The translations under genes were made by a program, and so were the position numbers. Of a stretch of DNA of 64,000 nucleotides, positions 54,395 through 63,344 are shown in pieces. Position 1 is the stretch's first letter. Each line of letters begins with the position of its first letter. The DNA is taken from assembly GCA_014859685.1 (NCBI GenBank), contig JACUTU010000003.1, positions 124,001-188,000 on the forward strand, in the 5' to 3' direction. The DNA is from Sulfurospirillum sp. (GTDB taxonomy: Bacteria; Campylobacterota; Campylobacteria; Campylobacterales; Sulfurospirillaceae). Below the pieces are notes generated by a model that did no database searches, had not been told where the DNA came from, and worked only from the letters and a program-made list of their open reading frames with translations.

Positions 54395-55324
54395 ATGTTA
54401 GATTTAGCGATTATTGGTGGTGGTCCTGCTGGCATGAGTGCTGGTTTGTATGCAACGCGCGGGGGATTGAAAAATGTTGTTATGTTTGAAAAAAGTATTC
54501 CTGGCGGACAGATCACTGGGAGTAGCGAGATAGAGAATTATCCAGGCGTGAGTGAAGTGATGAGCGGACTTGATTTTATGGAAAATTGGCCCGAACAAGC
54601 GATGCGATTTGGTATGCAACATAGGATGGATGAGGTGCTAAGAATCTCCAAAATTGATGGCATTTTTCATATAGCATTGGCTGGTGGGGAAGTTGTGCAA
54701 GCCAAGAGCGTTGTAGTTGCAACAGGAGCGACTCCTAAGCGAGCCGGCATAAAAGGAGAAGATACTTTCTTTGGCAAGGGCGTAAGTACTTGTGCTACAT
54801 GTGATGGATTTTTCTATAAAAATAAAGAAGTAGCTGTGATGGGTGGAGGCGATACTGCCCTTGAGGAAGCACTTTATCTTTCACATATTTGTTCAAAAGT
54901 GTACTTGATTCACAGAAGAGACACTTTTAGAGCTGCACCGATTACTGTTGATAAAGTTAAAAAAACTGAAAATATAGAGTTGATACTCAATGCAAAAGTA
55001 CAAGAAGTTTACGGGGATGTGAGTGGCGTTAATGGTGTGCTGATAGCAAATCTCGATGGCTCTATTCGTGATCTTAAAGTTCCTGGAATTTTTGTATTTG
55101 TTGGGATGAATGTAAATAATTCTATTTTGAAGCAAGAAGATGGTAAATACCTTTGCGAATTAGACAATAATGGCAATGTTGTATGTGATTTGAAAATGCA
55201 TACATCAACAGCAGGATTATTTGTAGCAGGGGATCTTCGTATTGATGCATCTAAACAAGTCGTTTGCGCTGCTGGCGATGGAGCAACAGCTGGAATGCAA
55301 GCTTTAGAGTATGTAAATCATTAA
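54395..55324 (+). CDS. trxB: Thioredoxin reductase
   Basis: FAD- and NADPH-dependent flavoenzyme of 309 residues that reduces thioredoxin. FAD site [15 protein letters not shown], redox pair CATC (about Cys133 and Cys136), NADPH site [14 protein letters not shown] and HRRDTFRA, and the FAD motif GLFVAGDLR near the C-terminus. ATG 54395 is preceded by AAAGGAG; the longer frame back to 54356 is not used. Lies downstream of trxA and a small unknown gene. Confidence 0.96.
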   Translation: MLDLAIIGGGPAGMSAGLYATRGGLKNVVMFEKSIPGGQITGSSEIENYPGVSEVMSGLDFMENWPEQAMRFGMQHRMDEVLRISKIDGIFHIALAGGEVVQAKSVVVATGATPKRAGIKGEDTFFGKGVSTCATCDGFFYKNKEVAVMGGGDTALEEALYLSHICSKVYLIHRRDTFRAAPITVDKVKKTENIELILNAKVQEVYGDVSGVNGVLIANLDGSIRDLKVPGIFVFVGMNVNNSILKQEDGKYLCELDNNGNVVCDLKMHTSTAGLFVAGDLRIDASKQVVCAAGDGATAGMQALEYVNH

Positions 55325-55343
55325 AAAAGAAGGAAGAGAACGG

Positions 55344-56114
55344 ATGATAAAAGTTGGAATTCATGGTGCAACTGGCAGAGTTGGAAGATTGCTCATTGAA
55401 AATTTAAAAAAAGATGAAAATGCACAGCCATATATGCTTCATGCGATAGAAGCATTTGATTTTGCTCTACCGCAGGGAGTTATTGTTACAGATGACTATA
55501 AGGAACTTTTGGAAAAAAGTGATGTTGTTATAGATTTTACAATCTCTTTTGGAACAGAGGCACTTTTAGAAAATGCACTCAAATATCCTTGCCCTCTGGT
55601 AATCGGTACCACGGGATTAAATGAACATCAGATGAATTTACTGCAAGAAGCAGCCGTGCAAATGCCTGTTTTATATGCAACAAATATGTCTTTAGGAATT
55701 GCTGTACTTAACCGTCTTGTGGAACTTGCATCAAAAAGTTTGAGTGATTTTGACATTGAGATTGTAGAGCAACACCACAGATACAAAAAAGATGCCCCAA
55801 GTGGCACAGCTTTGACGCTTGGCAAGTACGCAGCACAGGGGAGAGATTTGGATCTTGATAGTGTTCGCGTGAGTGGACGCAATGGCTTGATTGGAGAGCG
55901 AAAGAAAGATGAAATTGCCATTATGGCTTTGCGTGGTGGAGATATAGTTGGTCGCCATACCGTTGGTTTTTACAATGATGGAGAATTTATCGAGATGAAT
56001 CACACAGCAACCAGCAGAGACACTTTTGCAAAAGGTGCAATCCGTGCCTCAAAATGGATAATTGACCAGTCAAAAGGTCTTTACAATATTAGTGATTGTT
56101 TGGGTTTAAACTAA
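55344..56114 (+). CDS. dapB: 4-hydroxy-tetrahydrodipicolinate reductase
   Basis: Lysine and peptidoglycan precursor enzyme of 256 residues. NAD(P) site GIHGATGRVGRLL at the N-terminus, VIDFTISFG, GTTGLN, and the catalytic region EQHHRYKKDAPSGTAL with the His and Lys pair. It ends 14 bases before purF. GGAAGAG precedes the ATG. Confidence 0.95.
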   Translation: MIKVGIHGATGRVGRLLIENLKKDENAQPYMLHAIEAFDFALPQGVIVTDDYKELLEKSDVVIDFTISFGTEALLENALKYPCPLVIGTTGLNEHQMNLLQEAAVQMPVLYATNMSLGIAVLNRLVELASKSLSDFDIEIVEQHHRYKKDAPSGTALTLGKYAAQGRDLDLDSVRVSGRNGLIGERKKDEIAIMALRGGDIVGRHTVGFYNDGEFIEMNHTATSRDTFAKGAIRASKWIIDQSKGLYNISDCLGLN

Positions 56115-56128
56115 AAAAGGGAAAATAA

Positions 56129-57463
56129 ATGTGTGCAGTTGTTGGTGTATTCGGCTCAAATGATGCTTCAAAGATAGTGTATTACTCTCTTTTTGCGATG
56201 CAACATCGTGGACAAGAGGCGACAGGAATTAGTGCAAGCAATGGTAAAAAGATAAAAACCATTAAAAAGCAAGGTTTGGTTACGGATGTATTTGATGAAA
56301 ATACACTTGAATCTCTTGTTGGGTACATTTCTATCGGTCATAACCGTTACTCAACGGCTGGAAGCGAATCTGTTTTAGATGCACAACCAGTATTTGCCGC
56401 TTACAAACTTGGCGAACTTTCAATTGTTCACAATGGAAATCTTATCAATAAAAATGAAGTCCGCAGTTTGCTTATTGAAGAGGGCGCTATTTTTCAATCT
56501 TCGATGGATACAGAAAATATCATCCATCTCATTGCAAGAAGCCATCAAGAAAGATTGCAAGATAGAATTATAGAAGCCTTACATGTAATCAAAGGCGCCT
56601 ATAGTCTTGTTATGCAAAGTCGTACGAAAATGTTTGCAATTCGAGATAGATATGGAGTGCGACCATTGAGTTTAGGAAAACTTCCTGATGGTGGCTATAT
56701 CGTTGCTAGTGAAACTTGTGCCTTTGATCTTGTAGGCGCTGAATTTATAAGAGATGTTAGAGCGGGCGAGATGATCGTGTTTGAAGAGGGCAAAGAGTAT
56801 AAAAGCGTGCAACTTTTTGAACCAGATTTGCACATATGTGCTTTCGAATTTATCTATTTTGCAAGACCTGATAGTGTCATCGAGGGCAAAAGTGTATATG
56901 CTGCACGACAAAGAATGGGTCGAGCGCTTGCAAGAGAAAGTCAAATCGAAGCTGATCTTGTTATTCCTGTTCCAGATAGTGGTGTGAGCGCGGCACTTGG
57001 ATATGCACAAGAAAGTGGCATACCTTTTGAGATGGGCATAGTTCGAAACCACTATGTTGGAAGAACATTTATCGAACCTACGCAAGAGCGAAGAGATATG
57101 AAAGTTAAATTAAAACTTTCTCCAATATCTTCTTTACTAAAAGGCAAAAGAATAGTTGTTGTTGATGATTCAATAGTACGAGGTACAACTTCAAAACGCA
57201 TCATTAGAATTTTAAAAGAGGCGGGCGCAAAAGAGGTACATATGCGAATAGCAGCTCCTACAATCGAACATCCTTGCCGCTATGGTATCGATACTCCTAG
57301 TTACAAAGAACTTATTAGTGCAAATATGAGCGTTGAAGAGGTAAGAAAATACATCAATGCAGATTCACTCAGTTTTTTAAGTATAAAAGCACTCAAAGAA
57401 AGCTTGGGAAATGATTGTAACTATTCACTTGTTAGTTTTGATGGAAACTACTTTATCAAATAA
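56129..57463 (+). CDS. purF: Amidophosphoribosyltransferase
   Basis: First committed enzyme of purine synthesis, 444 residues. The catalytic Cys2 follows the start Met (MCAVVGVFG), so it is a glutamine-hydrolysing enzyme without a propeptide. Also visible are HRGQEATGI, HNRYSTAG and HNGNLINK of the glutaminase domain, and the PRPP loop VVVDDSIVRGTT. The stop overlaps the next gene's ATG by one base. Confidence 0.96.
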   Translation: MCAVVGVFGSNDASKIVYYSLFAMQHRGQEATGISASNGKKIKTIKKQGLVTDVFDENTLESLVGYISIGHNRYSTAGSESVLDAQPVFAAYKLGELSIVHNGNLINKNEVRSLLIEEGAIFQSSMDTENIIHLIARSHQERLQDRIIEALHVIKGAYSLVMQSRTKMFAIRDRYGVRPLSLGKLPDGGYIVASETCAFDLVGAEFIRDVRAGEMIVFEEGKEYKSVQLFEPDLHICAFEFIYFARPDSVIEGKSVYAARQRMGRALARESQIEADLVIPVPDSGVSAALGYAQESGIPFEMGIVRNHYVGRTFIEPTQERRDMKVKLKLSPISSLLKGKRIVVVDDSIVRGTTSKRIIRILKEAGAKEVHMRIAAPTIEHPCRYGIDTPSYKELISANMSVEEVRKYINADSLSFLSIKALKESLGNDCNYSLVSFDGNYFIK

Positions 57464-58422
57464 TGCAAAAAATCTTAACAGCAGGAAGGTATTTTCGAGA
57501 TCGTTTCGGATGCAATGTTTATAAAACCCCCATATCCATACTTGGCTTTACTTGCCCAAATATCGATGGAACTGTAGCATATGGAGGATGTGTTTTTTGT
57601 GAAAATGAGTCTTTCAGCCCAAATCTGGGCGTTCAAAAGATTAAAAAGAAATTTTCACTTTCACCAAGATCTAGTGAAAACCCCTTCTTGGAAGCTCAAT
57701 TGGTGCAACTAGAATCACAATATTACCAGACTAAAAAAAAGTTGGCAAAAAAGTTTGGTGCGCAAAAATTTTTGGTATATTTTCAATCTTTCACCAATAC
57801 TTATGCTCCATTTGAAACACTGCAAGCTCTCTATGAAAAAGCTTTGAGCTTTGAAGATGTTGTTGGCTTAAGTATTGGTACAAGAACTGATAGCATCAAC
57901 ACTGAAGTGCTAGCGTATCTTGCAAGCAAGAAAGATACAAAAGAGATCTGGGTTGAGTATGGTATACAGTCAGTATATGATGAAACACTAGAAAAAATCA
58001 ACAGAGGTCATAGCGTCGCCAATCTTATAGAATATATCAAACTCACAAAATCATATGGATTAAAAGTATGCGGGCATCTCATCTTTGGTTTACCAGGAGA
58101 AACACAGGAGATGATGCTGGAGAGTGTGAAATTAGCGATAGACCTAGGGATAGATTCTATCAAAATCCATCCACTTTATGTTGTAAAAAAAACAGCGCTA
58201 GCCAATGATTTTTATGCTCAAAAATTCACACCTATCACTGAGGAACTCTATATCGATACGCTTATCAAGGCTTTGCAAATGATACCTCAGCACATAATGG
58301 TGCAAAGAGTAAGTGCTGGCATAAATGATACAACGCTTTTAGCACCAATATGGTGTAAAAACAAGCATGAACAGATGTATAAAATCAGGCAAGCATTGTT
58401 GCAAAATGGACTTGTTTATTAG
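57463..58422 (+). CDS. TIGR01212-family radical SAM protein (YhcC type)
   Basis: Radical SAM protein of 319 residues. The cluster Cys triad is widely spaced: CPNIDGTVAYGGCVFC, with the first Cys at about residue 30 and CxxC at about 43-46, as in YhcC-family members. Further motifs are VYFQSFTNTYAP, EYGIQS and GHLIFGLPGETQEMM. The reaction of this family is not well defined. Ends in a TAG that shares bases with the convergent DUF2393 gene. Confidence 0.88.
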   Translation: MQKILTAGRYFRDRFGCNVYKTPISILGFTCPNIDGTVAYGGCVFCENESFSPNLGVQKIKKKFSLSPRSSENPFLEAQLVQLESQYYQTKKKLAKKFGAQKFLVYFQSFTNTYAPFETLQALYEKALSFEDVVGLSIGTRTDSINTEVLAYLASKKDTKEIWVEYGIQSVYDETLEKINRGHSVANLIEYIKLTKSYGLKVCGHLIFGLPGETQEMMLESVKLAIDLGIDSIKIHPLYVVKKTALANDFYAQKFTPITEELYIDTLIKALQMIPQHIMVQRVSAGINDTTLLAPIWCKNKHEQMYKIRQALLQNGLVY

Positions 58423-58961
58423 TGACAATACAACTTATAGTTGAGCGTTGTTTTTTGAAAATTTGGCGGATATGGCATCGAAACACTAAAGTTTCTTAAC
58501 TCACCAGAGCGAAGATCTTTTGCTATGACAAACTCTTGTATAAGTGTCGATTGTGGCATTTCATCGCTATTTTTAAATAAATCTCCCAATCCGCTACGAG
58601 GAGTAAAAATACTAGATCCCTTAACATTGCCACCACTTAGTGCATTATTGACAAGTTTTACCTCCAACTTACATGTACCAATGTCAAAGCTTCCTATATT
58701 TCTTATTTTTCCTATGAGATTCAAAGACTCACTGATCAAAATTCTTTTTTGTGTTACCTCTTCAAGTTGTGCTTTTTTTGTATATTTATCAAGAACATAC
58801 ATAGAAAAAACTCCAAGCATACTCATTACAAGAAGAATTGAAAAAAGCATAGAGACTAGAATTTTTCTATTGTCTTGTTTGATGGCAATGACGCTTAAAA
58901 GAATCGTAACTACTAAGATAATGAGCAGGGTAAACCAATGCAAAATAGTAAAATAAATCAT
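58419..58961 (-). CDS. DUF2393 membrane protein (copy 1)
   Basis: Protein of 180 residues with two N-terminal TM helices (about 5-25 and 33-55) and a beta-sandwich-like periplasmic domain (about 70-180) with two Cys (GTCKLEVK and the terminal YCH). The pattern IGKIRNIGSFDIGTCKLEV resembles DUF2393 of Campylobacterota. It follows the second DUF2393 gene by 13 bases on the minus strand, so the two are a tandem pair. AAAGGTG precedes the ATG. Function unknown. Confidence 0.72.
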   Translation of the reverse strand: MIYFTILHWFTLLIILVVTILLSVIAIKQDNRKILVSMLFSILLVMSMLGVFSMYVLDKYTKKAQLEEVTQKRILISESLNLIGKIRNIGSFDIGTCKLEVKLVNNALSGGNVKGSSIFTPRSGLGDLFKNSDEMPQSTLIQEFVIAKDLRSGELRNFSVSMPYPPNFQKTTLNYKLYCH

Positions 58962-58974
58962 ATATCACCTTTTT

Positions 58975-59490
58975 TTAGTAACATCGAGCATCAAGTAAAA
59001 CATCCATTGGCAACTCTGCATTATAATTATCAAAAACAATTTGTAACTCTTTACTCTGCGATGGAGCAAGTTCGTCGTTTGAAGTAATCGTCTTTTTTCG
59101 TAAAGGCTTTAGCTTATAGAGTATTTTTTTTAATGTGCTCTCACTTTTTTGCACGATACGCGCTTCAACTAAACAGATAGAAAAAGGATTTTTTGAGAGA
59201 TTTTGCAAGGATACATCAACGATAAATATGTCGCTAAAATGGAGTTGTTTTTGGCTTTGAAGTGTTACTTGTATGGGTCTAAGATGTTGATCTAGTGTAT
59301 TTTTGAGTAAAAATGGACCAGCAAATAGCACTATGAGTGCAAATAAAAGTGATAATCCTGCGAGTTTGACACTTTTTTTTACTAAAACAATTGCTAAAAA
59401 AATAGCCATAAAAAAAATCAAGACGAGCCATGCATATGCAATATAATCAATCAAACTAAAACGGGAAGCATATACATGTAAGGAACTCAT
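58975..59490 (-). CDS. DUF2393 membrane protein (copy 2)
   Basis: Protein of about 171 residues, same architecture as its neighbour: two TM helices near the N-terminus (about 15-37 and 41-60) and a domain with VDVSLQNLSKNPFSICLVEARI, ending in ARCY. The Cys positions parallel those of copy 1, suggesting a conserved disulphide. The start is uncertain: ATG 59490 or TTG 59496, with GGAG upstream. Located directly downstream of hisIE on the minus strand. Confidence 0.68.
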   Translation of the reverse strand: MSSLHVYASRFSLIDYIAYAWLVLIFFMAIFLAIVLVKKSVKLAGLSLLFALIVLFAGPFLLKNTLDQHLRPIQVTLQSQKQLHFSDIFIVDVSLQNLSKNPFSICLVEARIVQKSESTLKKILYKLKPLRKKTITSNDELAPSQSKELQIVFDNYNAELPMDVLLDARCY

Positions 59491-59517
59491 CAACAAATCG
59501 ATCTCCAATACAAAAAA

Positions 59518-60195
59518 CTATCTTGAATTTTTTTCTTCTATACCACTGAGTCCAAATCGTCGTTGTAACTCTTGCTTGATACGATCTGGATTGATGTTTT
59601 TATATCCTAGTGCAACAAGCGTATGAAAAGCTAAATCAGCAGCTTCATATACGATATCGTCCTCTTTATTATCTTTTATAGCAAAGCAAAATTCACCAGC
59701 TTCTTCAACGACTTTTTTTAAGATGCTATTTTCACCTTTGTGTAAGAGTGAAGCAACATAAGAAGTTTTAGGGTCGGCAAGTTTTCGCTCTTGCACCACA
59801 TGATAGAGTGTGTCAAATATACTGTACTTTGTATTTTCTTGCAAGATGACCTCAGGCTCTTGTGCTTGGTCGACTCGATTGAAAAAACAAGATTTTCTTC
59901 CCGTATGGCACGCAACCCCGCCATCTTGCTCTACTTTGAGCAAAATAGTATCAAGATCACAATCAAGATAAATTTCTTTGATGTGTTGTAAATTATTACT
60001 TGTTTCGCCTTTTTTCCAGATGCGTTGTTTGCTACGAGAAAAGTAGTGTGCGAGGTGTGTTTGCAAACTCAGTTTAAGTGCTTCTTCATTCATGTATGCA
60101 AGCATTAAAACATCCCCGCTTATATGATCTTGCACAATAGCGGGAATGAGTGGATTGCGTTGCCACTCAATCGAATCTAACAGATTTTGTGTCAT
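59518..60195 (-). CDS. hisI: Bifunctional phosphoribosyl-AMP cyclohydrolase / phosphoribosyl-ATP pyrophosphatase
   Basis: Steps 2 and 3 of histidine synthesis in one protein of 225 residues. The N-terminal HisI domain has [13 protein letters not shown], the metal-binding [12 protein letters not shown] with CHTGRKSCF; the C-terminal HisE domain has the [13 protein letters not shown] pyrophosphohydrolase motif and [15 protein letters not shown] 60195 overlaps the stop of the SPFH gene as ATGA, which fixes the start; a longer frame extends back into that gene. The HisI-HisE fusion is common. Confidence 0.95.
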   Translation of the reverse strand: MTQNLLDSIEWQRNPLIPAIVQDHISGDVLMLAYMNEEALKLSLQTHLAHYFSRSKQRIWKKGETSNNLQHIKEIYLDCDLDTILLKVEQDGGVACHTGRKSCFFNRVDQAQEPEVILQENTKYSIFDTLYHVVQERKLADPKTSYVASLLHKGENSILKKVVEEAGEFCFAIKDNKEDDIVYEAADLAFHTLVALGYKNINPDRIKQELQRRFGLSGIEEKNSR

Positions 60196-61271
60196 TTGCC
60201 AACGCTTGTTTGTTGTTGTTTGTCTTTTGTATCTACCCAAATATTTGGTGTTGAGCCACCAGGTGTTAAGAATATTTTTGCATCTTTATTGACTTTTAAA
60301 GCCTCGTTAAATTGCCCTTGAACCTCTATTTGTTTAAGATTTAAAAGCTCTTTGGTTAGACTTTTGCTAATTTCACGGTTAGCATACGAATTTGCATCTG
60401 CTTCAATTCGAACAGCCTTTGCTTGACCTTGTGCGTTGATTTCTCTAGCTTTTGCAACACCCTCAGCTTCTGCTGCTCTTTTGAGTGCTTCTTGGTTTGT
60501 TCGCTCAACTTCATATCGTGTTCGCTCAACTTCCTGTTTTGCTACTTGCACTCTTTCGATTTGCTCCTTGATTTTTACGGGCAAAAGAATTTCTCTTAAC
60601 TGCACTGTCAAAAGATCAACAGGCTGGCCAGGTTGTGCTTCGATAGCTTTTCGAATGCCTTCTTCGATATTGATCGCTATCTCATTTCTTCTTTGTGGCA
60701 ACTCTTCTGCATTAAATTTACCAACAACGCTTCGTGTTACATCTCGTACAACTGGGTTGATGATCTTATCTTCCCATGCCATACCCCATGTAGCAATCGT
60801 TTGTGGAGATTTTTGCGCTTCGAGTTTATATTGGACTGTCAAGTCTATGGAAACAGGCAAACCCCTCCCATCAAGTACAGAGATAGCCGCATTTCGTTTT
60901 ATGCCTGAGCCTCTTTGTGTTATTTCACCAAGATCTTCGCTTGAAGAGTAGTTCATGATACGCACTTTAGTATCGACTATGAACACTTGTTGGATAAAAG
61001 GTATGAAAAGATGGAAACCAGGCTCCATCGGAATCGGTTCAAACTTACCGGCGGTTGCTTTAATACCCATTTCACCAGAATTTACGATAATAAATGGTTT
61101 CGCTATCACAAAAATAACAATAAGTGCAATAAGCACATATAAAAATCCGGCTTTTTTGCCCAAATCTTTCATAAACTGTGGAGGCTCAAGATTGAGATTT
61201 GGCGTTCTGTTGCCGCCTCCATCTCCTCCACCATTTTTCTTTTTAAAATAATCATTTAAATCTGCTGGCAT
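60192..61271 (-). CDS. SPFH/prohibitin-family membrane protein (HflK/HflC-like)
   Basis: Membrane-associated protein of 359 residues: Gly-rich N-terminus (GGGDGGGN), TM at about 42-62, SPFH domain (about 65-260, [20 protein letters not shown]) and a long coiled coil rich in Arg/Glu/Ala ([20 protein letters not shown]). Such proteins form membrane scaffolds, often controlling the FtsH protease. It precedes hisIE with a 4-base overlap and lies downstream of ilvE on the minus strand. AAGGAT precedes the ATG. Confidence 0.87.
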   Translation of the reverse strand: MPADLNDYFKKKNGGGDGGGNRTPNLNLEPPQFMKDLGKKAGFLYVLIALIVIFVIAKPFIIVNSGEMGIKATAGKFEPIPMEPGFHLFIPFIQQVFIVDTKVRIMNYSSSEDLGEITQRGSGIKRNAAISVLDGRGLPVSIDLTVQYKLEAQKSPQTIATWGMAWEDKIINPVVRDVTRSVVGKFNAEELPQRRNEIAINIEEGIRKAIEAQPGQPVDLLTVQLREILLPVKIKEQIERVQVAKQEVERTRYEVERTNQEALKRAAEAEGVAKAREINAQGQAKAVRIEADANSYANREISKSLTKELLNLKQIEVQGQFNEALKVNKDAKIFLTPGGSTPNIWVDTKDKQQQTSVGK

Positions 61272-61312
61272 GTCTATCCTTTGGTAATTTTATTTGATTG
61301 TATCCATATAGG

Positions 61313-62227
61313 TTAAATATAAGTTAATAGATGTTTATATTTTGGATTTCTTCCATATACAACATCAAAATATGCTTTTTGCAATTGAGTGGTGATAATA
61401 CCTCGTTTACCATCTCCTATGACATAATTATCAACATCACGAATAGGTGTTACTTCAGCAGCAGTTCCTGTAAAAAATGCTTCATCTGCGATATATACCT
61501 CATCTCTTGAAACGCGTCTTCTTTCTATGGTTATGCCTGCTTCTCGTGCAAGTTCTAAAACCATTCCTTGCGTGATACTCTCAAGTGATGTATCGTTTGG
61601 TGGAGAGATCAAAACGCCGTTTCTCACGATAAATACACACTCCCCACTACCCTCAGCGATAAAGCCATCATCATCAAGTAAAAGAGCTTCTTCGTACCCA
61701 GCCTCAACTGCTTCATATTTTGCAAGTTGGGAGTTGAGGTAATTTGCTGCTGCTTTTGCTTTGCCCATAGTTGAACTCACAGGATTGCGTACAAAAGAAG
61801 ATATCTTTACGCGAATCCCTTTTTCAAGTCCATCCTCACCGAGATAACTTCCCCATGGCCAAGCAGCGATTGCTGTTTGTACTGGTGCATTTACATGGTA
61901 CAATCCCATAATCCCATATCCTAAATAGATAAGCGGTCTTATGTAAACATTTGCTGTAAAATCATTTGATCGCAAGAGTTCAATTTGTGCGAGTTCTAAC
62001 TCCTCTTGTGTAAAAGTAGGTGTAATTCTTGTGATTTTTGCAGAATTCAATAACCTTTTTGTATGCTCTTTAAGTTTAAATATAGCTAAACCATTTTCAG
62101 TCATATAGGCACGAGTTCCCTCAAATACTCCATTACCATAATGTAAAGTATGCGTGAGTACATGCGTTTTTGCATCATCCCATGCTACAAGTTTGCCATC
62201 CATCCAAATATATTTTGCTTTATCCAT
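61313..62227 (-). CDS. ilvE: Branched-chain amino acid aminotransferase
   Basis: PLP enzyme of 304 residues (fold type IV) interconverting valine, leucine and isoleucine with their keto acids. Signatures: IWMDGKLVAWDDAKTHVLTH, LHYGNGVFEGTRAY, and EALLLDDDGFIAEGSGECVF (first 20: EALLLDDDGFIAEGSGECVF); the catalytic Lys lies in KAKAAANYLNSQL. AAGG precedes the ATG. Downstream of the thioredoxin-2-like gene on the minus strand. Confidence 0.94.
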   Translation of the reverse strand: MDKAKYIWMDGKLVAWDDAKTHVLTHTLHYGNGVFEGTRAYMTENGLAIFKLKEHTKRLLNSAKITRITPTFTQEELELAQIELLRSNDFTANVYIRPLIYLGYGIMGLYHVNAPVQTAIAAWPWGSYLGEDGLEKGIRVKISSFVRNPVSSTMGKAKAAANYLNSQLAKYEAVEAGYEEALLLDDDGFIAEGSGECVFIVRNGVLISPPNDTSLESITQGMVLELAREAGITIERRRVSRDEVYIADEAFFTGTAAEVTPIRDVDNYVIGDGKRGIITTQLQKAYFDVVYGRNPKYKHLLTYI

Positions 62228-62278
62228 TTTTTTACCTTGTAAAATTTTTAAATAGCACTAATAATATCTAACTTTTCA

Positions 62279-62701
62279 TTAAAGCAAGTTGTTTACAAAT
62301 GCACCTAATTGTTCATCGTCCATGGCACCACTGACTCTTTTGATCTCTTTACCATTTTTGAAAACTATCAGTGTTGGAATGGAGCGGATTTTAAAGCGGG
62401 ATGCTAAAAATTGCTCAGCTTCAGAGTTTACTTTGCCAAAAGTTGCCTTGAGTGCAAAATCTTTTGCAACCTCTTCAAACACGGGTTTCATTTTTTGGCA
62501 AGGACCACACCAAGGCGCCCAAAAGTCGATTACAACGGGAATATCAGAAGTCATGATAATTTTGTCAATTGTATCGCTTGTAATGTTGATAGCTTTTGCG
62601 TTGAGCAGTGATTTTTTGCATTTGCCGCAATTGGCTTTTTTGTAAGTTTCAAGTTTTGGTACATTGTTGATACCAAGACAGTGTGGGCAGATAACCTTCA
62701 C
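62279..62701 (-). CDS. trxC: Thioredoxin 2 with an N-terminal zinc ribbon (TrxC type)
   Basis: Thioredoxin of about 140 residues with a zinc-binding extension: CPHC (5-8) and CGKC (25-28), then WCGPC at residues 64-68 and the cis-Pro loop SIPTLIVFK. This matches E. coli TrxC in length and layout, a stress-related thioredoxin. GTG 62701 is preferred: GGAG stands 5 bases before it, and the -10 box at 62723-62728 would put the start of transcription at or after the upstream ATG 62719. Confidence 0.9.
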   Translation of the reverse strand: MKVICPHCLGINNVPKLETYKKANCGKCKKSLLNAKAINITSDTIDKIIMTSDIPVVIDFWAPWCGPCQKMKPVFEEVAKDFALKATFGKVNSEAEQFLASRFKIRSIPTLIVFKNGKEIKRVSGAMDDEQLGAFVNNLL

Positions 62702-62722
62702 AAATTCTCCTTTTTTCATAAA

Positions 62723-62728
62723 ATTATA
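62723..62728 (-). promoter_or_regulatory. Promoter -10 box for the trxC-like gene
   Basis: TATAAT on the minus strand, 3 bases before ATG 62719; the predicted start of transcription (about 62716) leaves a 15-base leader before GTG 62701. Confidence 0.55.
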
Positions 62729-62793
62729 GCACAGATTGAAGTTACTAAGGAGCGGTATTTCGATATACTTATGAAAAAATTAGAAGGATAAGT

Positions 62794-63261
62794 ATGTTAC
62801 ATGTAGAGCAAATTGCACCAAGTTTTTCACTTCCAAACCAAGATGAAGTTGAGATTTCATTGCGAGATCTTGAAGGTAAATGGATAGTGTTGTATTTTTA
62901 TCCAAAAGATAATACTACTGGTTGTACTGCTGAGGCTTGTGCGTTTAGTGAAGCGTTGGGAGATTTTGAGCAGTGCAATGCGGTTGTAATCGGCATAAGT
63001 CCAGATAGCCCGAAAAAACATAGAAATTTTATAGAAAAACAAAATCTATCAATAACACTTTTAGCGGATGAAAACAAAGAGGTGTGTAGTGCTTATGGTG
63101 TCTGGCAACAAAAAAAGATGTATGGCAAAGAATATATGGGTGTTGTAAGAAGCACTTTTTTGATCTCGCCTGATGGAGCAATAAAAGCTATTTGGAAGAA
63201 TGTAAAAGTGAGCGGTCATGTAGTGGCTGTGAGCGAAAAGCTTCAAGAATTGCAAGGTTAA
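62794..63261 (+). CDS. bcp: Bacterioferritin-comigratory-type peroxiredoxin
   Basis: Thiol peroxidase of 155 residues using thioredoxin as electron donor. The peroxidatic Cys44 and resolving Cys49 are in TTGCTAEACAFSE, the usual spacing of the BCP subgroup; other signs are YFYPKDNTTGC and VRSTFLISPDG. The start lies in a TTACATGTA motif. Divergent from the trxC-like gene, a plausible partner pair. AGAAGGA precedes the ATG. Confidence 0.93.
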   Translation: MLHVEQIAPSFSLPNQDEVEISLRDLEGKWIVLYFYPKDNTTGCTAEACAFSEALGDFEQCNAVVIGISPDSPKKHRNFIEKQNLSITLLADENKEVCSAYGVWQQKKMYGKEYMGVVRSTFLISPDGAIKAIWKNVKVSGHVVAVSEKLQELQG

Positions 63262-63290
63262 ATTGTAAAGAAAGTGTCAATATGTGTATT

Positions 63291-63318
63291 TTGTAACTTT
63301 ACATCTCTACTATAAAAT
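63291..63318 (+). promoter_or_regulatory. Promoter for the DUF1924 cytochrome gene
   Basis: TTGTAA (63291-63296), 16-base spacer, TAAAAT (63313-63318), about 27 bases before the TTG start, with CAGGAGAGA between. An overlapping TATAAA at 63311 is an alternative -10. Confidence 0.5.
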
Positions 63319-63344
63319 TTCGTAAATCAAACAGGAGAGATGTA

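Noticed and set aside
60436-60951. Open frame of 171 codons antisense to the SPFH gene
   Set aside because: A shadow of the repetitive SPFH/coiled-coil coding sequence; Ser/Thr/Ile-rich with no domain.
62717-62719. Apparent leaderless ATG of the trxC-like gene
   Set aside because: The -10 box is only 3 bases away, GGAG follows inside the frame, and GTG 62701 gives the usual TrxC N-terminus.
63264-63303. Inverted repeat TGTAAAG / CTTTACA after bcp as a terminator
   Set aside because: Only 7 bp with a 26-base spacer, AT-rich and no U-tract; too weak.
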